DNA from: Streptomyces sp. DT2A-34
Lineage (GTDB): Bacteria > Actinomycetota > Actinomycetes > Streptomycetales > Streptomycetaceae
Length of the DNA: 64,000 nucleotides
NCBI RefSeq assembly: GCF_030499515.1
Contig: NZ_JASTWJ010000001.1
Location: forward strand, 3,266,001 to 3,330,000
Reading direction: 5' to 3'
Made by a program: the position numbers and the translations under genes
The notes under the pieces: generated by a model
Databases searched by the model: none
The model's input: the letters and a program-made list of their open reading frames with translations, nothing else
Told to the model about the DNA's origin: nothing
Shown here: positions 1 to 8,845 of the stretch, in pieces
Layout: each line of letters starts with the position of its first letter
Position numbering within the stretch: the stretch's first letter is position 1

Positions 1-18
1 CGACTGCCGCACCAACTG

Positions 19-3000
19 TCACTCGACCACGTGCCGCCCCTCGGGCCGCGCACTGCACGACGCCCGGAACGCGCAGTGTGTGCAGTGCTGGCCCGCGCTG
101 GGCGTGAACCGCTCGTCGAGGACCTTGCCCGCCGCCGTGGCCAGCAGGTCGCCGACCCACTCCCCCTCAGGGCCGTCCAGGGGCTCCTGCCCCTGCACCT
201 TGGGCAGCGTTTCGCCGCCGTCCCGCTTGGCGGCGCCCTGGCGCAGCTGGACGAGTTCGGCGCCGCCCGGCTCGGGGCGTACGCCGTCGAAGGCCTCGTC
301 GACGGCGCCCTCGCGGACGGCGAGCTGGTAGACGGCGAGCTGCGGGTGGCGGGCCACCTCGGCGGCGCTGGGTGCCTGTTTGCCGGTCTTGAAGTCGACT
401 ACGTAGGCCCGTCCTTCGCCGTCGGTCTCGACGCGGTCCATCTGGCCGCGGATGCGGACCTCGACGTCGCCCGCCGCGAGGGTGACGTCGAAGTCGTGCT
501 CGCTCGCCACCGGTGTCCGCCCCGCGCGGTCCATCACGTGCCACTTCAGGAAGCGTTCGAGTGCCACGCGCGCGTTGTCCTTCTCCTGCGCCGACTTCCA
601 CGGCGCGTCGAAGGCCAGCGCGTTCCACACGGAGTCGAGGCGCTCCATGAGGACGGCGAGGTCGGCCGGGGTGTGTCCGGAGGCGACCTCGTCGGCGAGG
701 ACGTGCACCACGTTGCCGAAGCCCTGGGCGGCGGTCGCGGGTGCGTCGGCCTTCACCTCGCGGCCCAGGAACCACTGCAGGGCGCAGGTGTTGGCGAGCT
801 GGTCGAGGGCGCTTCCGGAGAGCACGACGGGCTGGTCGCGGTTGCGCAGCGGCACCTTGGACTCGGTCGGCTCGAACATGCCCCACCAGCGGTAGGGGTG
901 CGCGGACGGGACCAGCGGGCGGCCCTCCTCGTCGGCGAGCGCGGCGAGCCGGGCCAGTCTGCGGGCGGCGGCCTCCCTGAGGGTGTCCGACGCGCGCGGG
1001 TCGACCGTCGTCGCCCGGAGTTCGGCGACGAGCGCGGCGACGGCCAGCGGGCGGCGCGGGCGACCCGTCACGTCTTTCGGCTCTACGCCGAGTTCGGTCA
1101 GGAAACGGGAGGGCTGGTCCCCGTCGTCGGCCGGGGCCTTCACCGCCGTGACGACAAGGCGTTCACGCGCGCGCGTGGCGGCGACGTAGAACAGGCGGCG
1201 CTCCTCCGCCAGCAGCGCCCCCGGGGTGAGCGGTTCGGCGAGCCCGTCGCGGCCGATGCGGTCGGCTTCCAGGAGGGAGCCGCGGCGGCGCAGGTCCGGC
1301 CACAGGCCCTCCTGGACGCCCGCGACGACGACCAGGCGCCACTCCAGCCCCTTGGAGCGGTGCGCGGTCATCAGGCGCACGGCGTCGGGGCGTACGGCAC
1401 GCCGCGTGAGCGTGTCGGCGGCGATGTCCTCGGCCTCGATCTCCTCGAGGAAGTTCAGGGTGCCCCGGCCGCCGGTGCGCTCCTCCGCGCGGGCCGCGGT
1501 CGCGAACAGTGCGCACACGGCGTCGAGGTCACGGTCGGCGTTGCGTCCGGCCGCGCCGCCGCGGCGGGCGGCCCGCTCCAGGCGCGTGGGCCACGGTGTG
1601 CCCTCCCACAGGTCCCACAGCGCCTCCTCGGCCGTACCGCCGCCCGCGAGGCGCGCACGGGCCTTGCCGAGCAGCGCGCCGAGGCGCTGGGCGCCACGTG
1701 CGTACGTGGGGTCGTGCACCGCCAGCCGCTCCGGCTCGGCCAGCGCCCGGGCGAGCAGTTCGTCCGAGGGCGGCGGCAGGGGGTTGCCCGCGGCCCGCTC
1801 CTCGTCGCGCAGGGCACGCCCGAGGCGGCGCAGGTCGGCGGCGTCCATGCCGGCGAGAGGGGAGGCGAGCAGGGTGAGCGCGGTCTCGGTGTCGAGCCAG
1901 GAGGCACCGGGGTCGAGCCGGTCGGTCACGGCGTCGTCCTCGGCTTCGGCCGCAGCCTCGGTACGTACGTCACCATCGCCCCGCGCGGGCTGCGCCTCCG
2001 CCGTGGCCACCGCCCGCAACGCCGTCAGCAGCGGCGCCACCGCCGGCTCGTGCCGCAGGGGCAGGTCGTCGCCGTCGATGTCCAAGGGCACCCCGGCGGC
2101 GGTGAGCGCCCGGCGCACCATCGGGATCGTGCGCGACCCGGCGCGCACCAGGACGGCCATCTCGCTCCAGGGCACGCCGTCCTCCAGGTGCGCCCTGCGC
2201 AGGATGTCGGCGATGTTGTCCAGCTCGGTGCCGGGGGTCGGGTACGTGAAGACCTCGACGCGGCCGCCGCCCTCGCGGACGGGGGCGAGCTCTCGGTGGG
2301 CGCGTACCTTCTCCGCCGGGAGCCGGGTGAGCGGCATGCGCTGGGTCAGCAGCCGGGTCGCGGTCAGCAGGGCGGCGCCGGAGCGGCGGGAGGTGCGCAG
2401 GACCTCGACGGGTGCGGGGCGGCCGTCCGCGCGCGGGAAGGCGTGCGGGAACTCCAGGATGCCGTTCACGTCGGCGCCCCGGAACGCGTAGATCGACTGG
2501 TCGGGGTCCCCGAAGGCGACCAGGGTGCGGCCACCGCCCGCCAGGGCGTGCAGCAGCCGTACCTGGGCAGGGTCGGTGTCCTGGTACTCGTCGACGTACA
2601 CGGCGTCGTACTGCGCGGCGAGCCGCTCGGCGGCCTCGGGGCGGCGGGCGAGGAGCACCGCGCGATGGACCAGCTCGGCGTAGTCGAGGACGCCCTGCAG
2701 GTCGAGCACGTCGAGGTACTCGGCGAGGAAGGACGCCGCGGCACGCCAGTCGGGTCGCCCGATACGGCGGGCGAAGGCGTCCAGGGCGTCGGGGCCGAGG
2801 CCCAGTTCGCGGCTGCGGGCGAGGACCGCGCGGACCTCGTCGGCGAAGCCCCGGGTGGTCAGGCAGGCGCGCAGCTCGTCCGGCCAGCGCACGTTGGCCA
2901 GGCCGAGCCGCTCCAGGTCCGGCTGGCCCGCGAGCAGTTCCCGTACGGTCACGTCCTGCTCGGGGCCGGACAGCAGCCGCAGGGGCTCCACGAACAGGTC

Positions 3001-3390
3001 GCTGTCCTGGTGGGCGCGGACCAGGGCGTAGCAGAACGAGTGGAACGTGGTCGCCTGAGGCGCGCGTGCCGCCCCTATACGCAGCGCCATACGGTCGCGC
3101 AGTTCGACGGCGGCCTTGCGGCTGAACGTCAGCACCAGGATGCGCTCGGGGTCCCCGCCACGGGCGATGCGCGCCGCCACGGACTCGACGAGGGTGGTGG
3201 TCTTCCCGGTGCCCGGACCTGCGAGGACGAGCATCGGGCCGGTCGCGTGGTCAACCACGGCGCGCTGTGCGGCGTCCAGACGAGGGGGAGCCACCTGGAC
3301 CGGAGGGGTACGCACCAGCCGGTAAGCGCCACGGGCCCCCTGTCGCACCTGGGGGTGCGACAGGCGCTTGGTGGAGGAAGAGGAGCTCAC
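19..3390 (-). CDS. adnA: UvrD/PcrA-type DNA helicase with C-terminal PD-(D/E)XK nuclease (AdnA-like)
   Basis: About 1123 aa. SF1 helicase motifs in order: Walker A GPGTGKTTT near residue 58, Walker B VYVDEYQDTD, GDPDQSIYAFRG, and motif V/VI MTAHRSKGLEW. The C-terminus has a RecB-like nuclease core (VVDFKTGKQ, then QLAVYQLAV) and a Cys cluster CTHCAFRASC with an earlier Cys in NTCALQWFL, the layout of an AddB/AdnAB iron-sulfur nuclease. The family resects double-strand breaks as an AdnA-AdnB heterodimer. This would be the first subunit, with the partner expected downstream beyond the window's left edge. The GTG start (VSSSSSTKRL) is chosen because the upstream in-frame part is low-complexity and has no clear ribosome site. 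The AdnA rather than AdnB assignment rests on gene order. Confidence 0.85.
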   Translation of the reverse strand: MSSSSSTKRLSHPQVRQGARGAYRLVRTPPVQVAPPRLDAAQRAVVDHATGPMLVLAGPGTGKTTTLVESVAARIARGGDPERILVLTFSRKAAVELRDRMALRIGAARAPQATTFHSFCYALVRAHQDSDLFVEPLRLLSGPEQDVTVRELLAGQPDLERLGLANVRWPDELRACLTTRGFADEVRAVLARSRELGLGPDALDAFARRIGRPDWRAAASFLAEYLDVLDLQGVLDYAELVHRAVLLARRPEAAERLAAQYDAVYVDEYQDTDPAQVRLLHALAGGGRTLVAFGDPDQSIYAFRGADVNGILEFPHAFPRADGRPAPVEVLRTSRRSGAALLTATRLLTQRMPLTRLPAEKVRAHRELAPVREGGGRVEVFTYPTPGTELDNIADILRRAHLEDGVPWSEMAVLVRAGSRTIPMVRRALTAAGVPLDIDGDDLPLRHEPAVAPLLTALRAVATAEAQPARGDGDVRTEAAAEAEDDAVTDRLDPGASWLDTETALTLLASPLAGMDAADLRRLGRALRDEERAAGNPLPPPSDELLARALAEPERLAVHDPTYARGAQRLGALLGKARARLAGGGTAEEALWDLWEGTPWPTRLERAARRGGAAGRNADRDLDAVCALFATAARAEERTGGRGTLNFLEEIEAEDIAADTLTRRAVRPDAVRLMTAHRSKGLEWRLVVVAGVQEGLWPDLRRRGSLLEADRIGRDGLAEPLTPGALLAEERRLFYVAATRARERLVVTAVKAPADDGDQPSRFLTELGVEPKDVTGRPRRPLAVAALVAELRATTVDPRASDTLREAAARRLARLAALADEEGRPLVPSAHPYRWWGMFEPTESKVPLRNRDQPVVLSGSALDQLANTCALQWFLGREVKADAPATAAQGFGNVVHVLADEVASGHTPADLAVLMERLDSVWNALAFDAPWKSAQEKDNARVALERFLKWHVMDRAGRTPVASEHDFDVTLAAGDVEVRIRGQMDRVETDGEGRAYVVDFKTGKQAPSAAEVARHPQLAVYQLAVREGAVDEAFDGVRPEPGGAELVQLRQGAAKRDGGETLPKVQGQEPLDGPEGEWVGDLLATAAGKVLDERFTPSAGQHCTHCAFRASCSARPEGRHVVE

Positions 3391-3701
3391 GTGGTTCGCC
3401 GGTCCTGGTGGGTGTGCAAGTTGTCGTTGGCGGCAAGGAGCGCCGTCGTTCAGGGGTGGTGGTCGGGTGGCGGGTGGGCCGCCCCTCGCGCGTGGCGGGC
3501 GGTGGCGGCGGGGTGAGGGGGACACGCGCAGCCGACGCTACGCCGACGGGCGGTACGGAAGCAGGGCTTCCGATTCATCCCTCGGTTCACTTCTGGCACG
3601 TGCGTCCCTCGACTCACGAACGTACGCCATGCCACGCACGTGCCCCCCTTCCCCCGTTCGGATCACAGGTCACACAGCGGGCCGTCCGATGGCGGAAGCT
3701 G
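3391..3701. other. Intergenic region upstream of adnA
   Basis: No gene supported. It must hold the adnA promoter unless adnA is read through from the ATL gene. It contains a 7-bp hairpin (3556-3572) and a 10-bp inverted repeat GGCACGTGCG/CGCACGTGCC at 3595-3604 and 3635-3644 separated by 30 bases. No convincing SOS box (GAAC...GTTC) was found. Confidence 0.5.
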
Positions 3702-4109
3702 TCAGGTGTGACCCTGTGCGCGTTCGCCGCCGTCCCAGCGCGCCCGCCTCATGTCGAGGCGCGGCAGGTGGCCCTCCGCGGCCCTGCTCGCCTCCTTCAG
3801 CGGCGTGCCCTCGGCGCGGTAGTGCTCCAGCGCTCTCAGCTCGTGGCCCGGCAGCAGGACCCCGTCCGCGCGGACCACCCGCCACCACGGGACGGCTCCC
3901 CCGTAGAGGGCCATCACCCGGCCGACCTGCCGGGGCCCGCCCTCCTCCAGCCACTCCGCGACGTCCCCGTACGTCATGACGCGGCCCGGCGGGATCAGCT
4001 CGGCGACCTCAAGGACCCGCTCGGCGTACTCGGGCAGCGCGTCCTCGGACTCCGGGTGGGCGTCGTCGTACTCCAGGCAGGCGTCGTCCGGAAGGCTCTC
4101 CTCGCTCAT
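3702..4109 (-). CDS. Alkyltransferase-like protein (MGMT fold without the acceptor cysteine)
   Basis: About 135 aa. The DNA-binding core of the O6-alkylguanine transferase family is clear (GRVMTYGDVAEWL, RQVGRVMAL). Where MGMT has PCHRV around the acceptor Cys, this protein has PWWRVV. A Trp/Cys exchange here is the hallmark of ATL proteins, which bind O6-alkylguanine, bend the DNA and hand the lesion to nucleotide excision repair. The N-terminus carries an acidic extension (EYDDAHPESEDALPEY). Start taken at MSEES; an in-frame ATG three codons upstream (4118) is equally possible. Its position next to the adn helicase-nuclease fits a repair block. Confidence 0.85.
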   Translation of the reverse strand: MSEESLPDDACLEYDDAHPESEDALPEYAERVLEVAELIPPGRVMTYGDVAEWLEEGGPRQVGRVMALYGGAVPWWRVVRADGVLLPGHELRALEHYRAEGTPLKEASRAAEGHLPRLDMRRARWDGGERAQGHT

Positions 4110-4221
4110 CCGGCCCATCCTGCCCCACCCCACCGACAATGTGACGTGCTCGCCACTGTGCGTATGCCTCGCTCCGCGGCGGCGCTTCGGGCAGACTGTG
4201 CGCCCCCGCATTTGCACCCTG

Positions 4222-4246
4222 ATGCCCCCGTGTGTCGGTGGGGCAT
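4222..4246. promoter_or_regulatory. Hairpin in the divergent ATL / flippase-like intergenic region
   Basis: Perfect 7-bp inverted repeat ATGCCCC...GGGGCAT with an 11-base spacer, lying about 50 bases before the 4296 start codon. It could be an operator or 5' leader hairpin; nothing decides which. Confidence 0.35.
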
Positions 4247-4295
4247 GCCACCATCGTGCGGGCGGTGACTGGTGATACGAGATCAAGAAGAGACG

Positions 4296-7091
4296 ATGAA
4301 GCAACAGGGTGCACACCCGGAGGGCGCGGAGAGCACCTCTGACGCTTCGTCGCGCCCGGACACCGCGAACGTCGGCAAGAAGGACCTCGGCGAGAGCGAC
4401 GGCGGCAAGAAGGACGAGGTCAGCAAGGGCGCCGACACGAGCGACGCCGGCCGCAAGGCCATCGAGGGGAAGGCCCCGTACGACCTCGAAGAGGCGCACG
4501 TCGACGAGGTGGAGGGCGACGAACCGCTGCTCCCCGCGCGCGTGCACCGTCCGTCCGACCTGATGCGACTCCTCGTGGGCGCGCTGGGCATCGCCCTGCT
4601 GCTCGCGATCGCCGCGTTCGCACACGGCACCACCTCGGGTCTCGAACAGGACATCAACAAGGGCACCGGGCAGGCGCCCGACCTGTTCAGCAAGATGGCC
4701 GGACTGGTGTCCAGCATCGCGATCCTCCTGGTGCCCGTCGCCTTCGCGATCGAGCGGCTGATCAAGCGGGACGGGCTGCGCATCGCCGACGGCGTCCTCG
4801 CGGCCGTCCTCGCGCACGGGGTGACACTCGCCACCGACCTGTGGGTGGCGCGGGCCGCCCCGGAGTCCATCCGGGACGCGCTCACCCAGCCGTCGCCCGG
4901 CGACCTCGGCTCCCTCACCGACCCGGTGCACGGCTATCTCGCGCCGGTCATCGCGTACATGACGGCCGTGGGCATGTCCCGCAGACCTCGCTGGCGCGCG
5001 GTCCTCTGGGCGGTCCTGGTCCTGTACGCCTTCTCCATGCTGGTCACCGGCTACACCACGCCGTTCTCGATCCTCCTGACGCTGCTGATCGGCTGGACCG
5101 TCGCCTACGGCACGCTGTACGCGGTCGGCTCGCCCAACGTCCGTCCCACCGGACGGACGCTGATGGCGGGTCTCAGGCACGTCGGCTTCCGCCCGGTGAG
5201 CGCGGCCCGCGAGGAGATCTCCGACACACAGGAGACCGGCGATCGCGGCCGGCGCTACTTCGTCACCCTCGAGGACGGTCCGCCGCTCGATGTGACGGTG
5301 GTCGACCGGGAGCAGCAGGCGCAGGGGTTCTTCTATCGCGCGTGGCGCAATCTGACGCTGCGCGGCTTCGCCACCCGAAGCAGCCTCCAGTCGCTGCGCC
5401 AGGCCCTGGAGCAGGAGGCGCTGCTCGCCTACGCGGCCATCGCGGCCGGTGCCAACGCGCCCAAGCTCATCGCAACCTCCGAGCTCGGCCCGGACGCCGT
5501 GATGCTCGTCTACGAGCACACCGGCGGGCACACCCTGGACTCGCTGCCGGACGAGGAGATCACCGACGAGCTGCTGCGCGGCACCTGGCTCCAGGTCAAG
5601 GCGCTGCAGTCCCGGCGTATCGCGCACCGTCGGCTGGTGGGTGACGCGATTCTGGTGGATCGTTCCGGCAAGGTGATCATCAGCGACCTGCGCATCGGCG
5701 AGATCGCGGCCAACAGTCTGCTGCTGCGCATGGACATCTCCCAGCTGCTGGTGACGCTCGGCCTCCGGGTGGGCGCCGAGCGTGCGGTGGCGTCGGCGGT
5801 GAGCGTGCTCGGCCCCGACGCCGTGGCCGACTGTCTGCCGATGCTGCAGCCCATCGCGCTGAGCCGCTCCACGCGCGCGACGCTGCGCAGACTGGCCCGG
5901 GAGAGGGCCGAGCGCGAGCGCGAGGCGGTGCTGGAGGCGTCCCGGCTCGCCAAGCACGCCCGCAGCGAGGAAGCCACGGGCGACCCCGGGGCCGTACCGG
6001 ACAAGCCGGACAAGAAGACCGTACGGGCGCAGACGCGGGCCGAGAAGCGGGCCATCGACGAGGCCCTGGACGAGGCGCGCGAGGAGGACCTGCTCACGCA
6101 GATCCGCCACGAGGTACTGCTGATCAGGCCGCAGGCGCCGGTCGAGCCGGCCCGCCTGGAGCGAGTGCGGCCGCGCACACTGATCAGTTTCATCGCCGGT
6201 GCGATCGCCGCGTACTTCCTGCTGACGCAGCTCACCCACATCGAGTTCGGCCCGCTCATCGCCAACGCCCAGTGGGGCTGGGTGGCCGCGGCCGTGCTGT
6301 TCTCGGCGTGCAGCTACTTCGCGGCGGCCATGGCGCTGCTGGGCTTCGTGCCCGAGCGGGTGCCGTTCCGGCGGACCGTGACGGCCCAGGTCGCCGGGTC
6401 GTTCGTGAAGATCGTCGCCCCGGCGGCGGTCGGCGGCGTCGCGCTCAACACGCGCTTCCTGCAGCGCGCGGGAGTGCGACCGGGGCTCGCGGTGGCGAGC
6501 GTCGGCGCATCACAGCTGTTCGGGCTCGGCTGCCACATCCTGATGCTGCTGTCCTTCGGCTATCTGACCGGCATCGAGAAGACGCCCTCGCTGTCGCCGT
6601 CCCGGACCGTCATCGCGGGTCTGCTGACGGTGGCGGTGCTGGTGCTCGTGGTGACCTCGGTGCCGTTCCTGCGGAAATTCGTCGTCACGCGCGTGAGGTC
6701 GCTGTTCGCGGGTGTCGTGCCGCGCATGCTCGACGTGCTCCAGCGGCCGCAGAAGCTGGTCACCGGCATCGGCGGCATGCTGCTGCTGACCGCCTGCTTC
6801 GTGATGTGCCTGGACGCGTCGATCCGGGCGTTCGGCAGCGAGGGGACCTCGCTCAGCATCGCCAGCGTGGCCGTCGTCTTCCTCGCGGGCAACGCGCTCG
6901 GCTCGGCGGCCCCGACCCCGGGCGGCGTGGGCGCCGTGGACGTGACCTTGACGGTCGGTCTGATCGCCGTAGGTCTGGAGAGCGAGGTCGCCGCGCCTGC
7001 GGTGCTGCTGTTCCGGATGCTGACGCTGTGGCTGCCGGTACTGCCGGGCTGGCTGGCCTTCAACCACCTGACACGCAAGGGCGCGCTGTAG
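4296..7091 (+). CDS. Multispan membrane protein: kinase-like domain plus LPG-synthase-type transmembrane domain
   Basis: About 931 aa. A charged Lys/Asp-rich N-terminus is followed by roughly six membrane segments (residues ~90-280). Next comes a soluble domain with the look of a degenerate protein/RIO kinase: LVGDAILVDRSGKVIISDL resembles the catalytic and metal-binding loops. A basic linker and then a C-terminal UPF0104/AglD-like bundle follow, with the characteristic PTPGGVGAVDVTLT. The C-terminal fold moves lipids or lipid-linked substrates across the membrane (MprF flippase-type). The ATG at 4296 is preceded by AAGAAGAG; the GTG at 4272 is less likely. The substrate is unknown. Confidence 0.8.
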   Translation: MKQQGAHPEGAESTSDASSRPDTANVGKKDLGESDGGKKDEVSKGADTSDAGRKAIEGKAPYDLEEAHVDEVEGDEPLLPARVHRPSDLMRLLVGALGIALLLAIAAFAHGTTSGLEQDINKGTGQAPDLFSKMAGLVSSIAILLVPVAFAIERLIKRDGLRIADGVLAAVLAHGVTLATDLWVARAAPESIRDALTQPSPGDLGSLTDPVHGYLAPVIAYMTAVGMSRRPRWRAVLWAVLVLYAFSMLVTGYTTPFSILLTLLIGWTVAYGTLYAVGSPNVRPTGRTLMAGLRHVGFRPVSAAREEISDTQETGDRGRRYFVTLEDGPPLDVTVVDREQQAQGFFYRAWRNLTLRGFATRSSLQSLRQALEQEALLAYAAIAAGANAPKLIATSELGPDAVMLVYEHTGGHTLDSLPDEEITDELLRGTWLQVKALQSRRIAHRRLVGDAILVDRSGKVIISDLRIGEIAANSLLLRMDISQLLVTLGLRVGAERAVASAVSVLGPDAVADCLPMLQPIALSRSTRATLRRLARERAEREREAVLEASRLAKHARSEEATGDPGAVPDKPDKKTVRAQTRAEKRAIDEALDEAREEDLLTQIRHEVLLIRPQAPVEPARLERVRPRTLISFIAGAIAAYFLLTQLTHIEFGPLIANAQWGWVAAAVLFSACSYFAAAMALLGFVPERVPFRRTVTAQVAGSFVKIVAPAAVGGVALNTRFLQRAGVRPGLAVASVGASQLFGLGCHILMLLSFGYLTGIEKTPSLSPSRTVIAGLLTVAVLVLVVTSVPFLRKFVVTRVRSLFAGVVPRMLDVLQRPQKLVTGIGGMLLLTACFVMCLDASIRAFGSEGTSLSIASVAVVFLAGNALGSAAPTPGGVGAVDVTLTVGLIAVGLESEVAAPAVLLFRMLTLWLPVLPGWLAFNHLTRKGAL

Positions 7092-7153
7092 CGCGATCCC
7101 TCGTACGGCTCGCGCCCCGAGCGTCCCACCTCGTACGACCGCAGGATGGGACC

Positions 7154-8698
7154 ATGCCGAACCCTCCCCGGATGCGTGCAGCCGCCCTGACCGCCACGGC
7201 CCTGCTGGTGCCCGCCCTGCTGGCGGGTTGCAGCGACGACGACTCCGGGGACGAGGATCTGACGGTCCAGGAGCTGAGCTGGAAGGACTGTCCGGCCCCC
7301 TCCCAGGCGCAGGGCGGCAGGGGCAGCCCGTCACCTCTGCCGGACGGCGGCGCATGGCAGTGCGCCACGATGAAGGCACCGCGCGACTGGGACGAGCCCA
7401 GGGGCGACACGATCGGCATCGCGCTGATCCGGGTGAAGGCCAGCGGCGACGAGAACCGCCGCATCGGCTCGCTGATCTTCAACTTCGGCGGTCCCGGCGG
7501 CTCGGGCGTCACCAGCCTGCCCTCCTTCGCCGAGGGATACGAGAAACTGCGCACCCGCTACGACCTGGTGAGCTTCGACCCGCGCGGGGTCGGCCGCAGC
7601 GAGCCCGTACGGTGCGAGAACGACCAGCAGCTCGACGCCTACTTCCAGCAGGACGCCACGCCGGACGACGTCGCCGAGCGGACCGAACGGCTGGACAGCG
7701 CCAAGGAGTTCAACGCGGCGTGCGAGAAGAACTCCAAGGGGATGCTGCCGTATGTGATCACCACCGACGCGGCTCGTGACCTGGACCTGATGCGACAGGT
7801 CCTCGGCGACGACAAGCTGCACTACTTCGGCATCTCGTACGGCACCGAACTCGGCGGCGTCTACGCCCACCTGTTCCCCAAGAACGTGGGACGCGCCGTC
7901 TTCGACGCGGTCGTCGACCCGACGCAGAACCCCGAGCAGAACGCGCTCGCGCAGGCCAAGGGATTTCAGCTCGCGCTGGACAACTTCGCCGAGGACTGCG
8001 CGTCAAAGACGGACTGCCCGATCGGCGACAGCCCCCAGGACGTCAAGGACCGCATCGCCAAGCTGCTGAAGGACCTCGACAGCAAACCGATCCAGGGCAT
8101 CTTCCCCCGCGAGCTGACCCAGAGCACCGCGACCTCCGGCATCATGCAGGCTCTGTATTCGAAGAACTTCTGGGAGTACCTCACCCAGGGCCTGGTGCAG
8201 GCGTACGACGGTGACGGCAGCGCCCTGATGCTGCTGGCCGACTCGAGCAACGGACGCCGCGAGAACGGCGAGTACAGCAACATCATCCCGGCCAACGTGG
8301 CGATCAACTGCGCCGATGACAAGCCCCGTTACACAGCCGAGGACGTGGAGCGGAGGCTGCCCGAGTTCCGGGCCGCCTCGAACCTGTTCGGCGACTCCCT
8401 GGCCTGGTCCATGCTCAGCTGCACCGACTGGGCCGTGGCCGGGGCCACCGACCATCCCGAGGTCAGCGCGCCCGGCTCGGCGCCGATCCTCGTGGTGGGC
8501 AACACGGGCGACCCGGCCACGCCGTACGAGGGCGCGCGGAGGATGGTCCAGGCACTGGGCAAGGGGGTGGGCGTCGAGCTGACGTACAAGGGCCAGGGAC
8601 ACGGGGCGTACAACAGCAAGAACAAGTGCGTGCAGGACGCGGTGGACGGTTATCTGCTGGACGGGAAGGTGCCGGCGGGGGGCACCGTCTGCTCCTGA
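7154..8698 (+). CDS. Secreted alpha/beta-hydrolase, tripeptidyl aminopeptidase (TAP) family lipoprotein
   Basis: About 514 aa. Lipoprotein signal with lipobox LLAGC near residues 18-22. The nucleophile elbow GISYG lies in YFGISYGTELGG, and the oxyanion stretch is FNFGGPGGSG. The C-terminal TAP-like domain carries the expected catalytic Asp (NTGDPATP) and His (GQGHGAY). The family cleaves N-terminal tripeptides from secreted proteins, as in the Streptomyces Tap/SlpD/SlpE proteases. It starts 62 bases after the membrane protein, so co-transcription is possible. The next gene is a paralogue. Confidence 0.9.
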   Translation: MPNPPRMRAAALTATALLVPALLAGCSDDDSGDEDLTVQELSWKDCPAPSQAQGGRGSPSPLPDGGAWQCATMKAPRDWDEPRGDTIGIALIRVKASGDENRRIGSLIFNFGGPGGSGVTSLPSFAEGYEKLRTRYDLVSFDPRGVGRSEPVRCENDQQLDAYFQQDATPDDVAERTERLDSAKEFNAACEKNSKGMLPYVITTDAARDLDLMRQVLGDDKLHYFGISYGTELGGVYAHLFPKNVGRAVFDAVVDPTQNPEQNALAQAKGFQLALDNFAEDCASKTDCPIGDSPQDVKDRIAKLLKDLDSKPIQGIFPRELTQSTATSGIMQALYSKNFWEYLTQGLVQAYDGDGSALMLLADSSNGRRENGEYSNIIPANVAINCADDKPRYTAEDVERRLPEFRAASNLFGDSLAWSMLSCTDWAVAGATDHPEVSAPGSAPILVVGNTGDPATPYEGARRMVQALGKGVGVELTYKGQGHGAYNSKNKCVQDAVDGYLLDGKVPAGGTVCS

Positions 8699-8748
8699 AG
8701 CTGCTCATGAAGCCGAGCGGCGAAGCAACAAATCAGCAGGTCAGAGAG

Positions 8749-8757
8749 TTATCCACA
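8749..8757 (+). other. Perfect DnaA-box sequence TTATCCACA
   Basis: A single exact match to the classical DnaA 9-mer in the 147-base gap between the two hydrolase genes. Isolated boxes can regulate transcription or titrate DnaA; one box is not an origin. Function is inferred from the match only. Confidence 0.4.
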
Positions 8758-8845
8758 GGCCGCTACAGCCCTTTCGGGATCCGCCTACTATGGCCTGACC
8801 GCCATCCGCGGCACGGTGCGGACGGCCCGCGAGGGGGGAAGTGAC

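Noticed and set aside
31..3516. 1161-codon open frame on the plus strand opposite adnA
   Set aside because: Antisense of a well-supported helicase gene; composition reflects GC-biased codons on the other strand and it has no motifs.
8749..8757. Replication origin
   Set aside because: Only one DnaA box; no cluster, AT-rich unwinding region, dnaA or dnaN genes.
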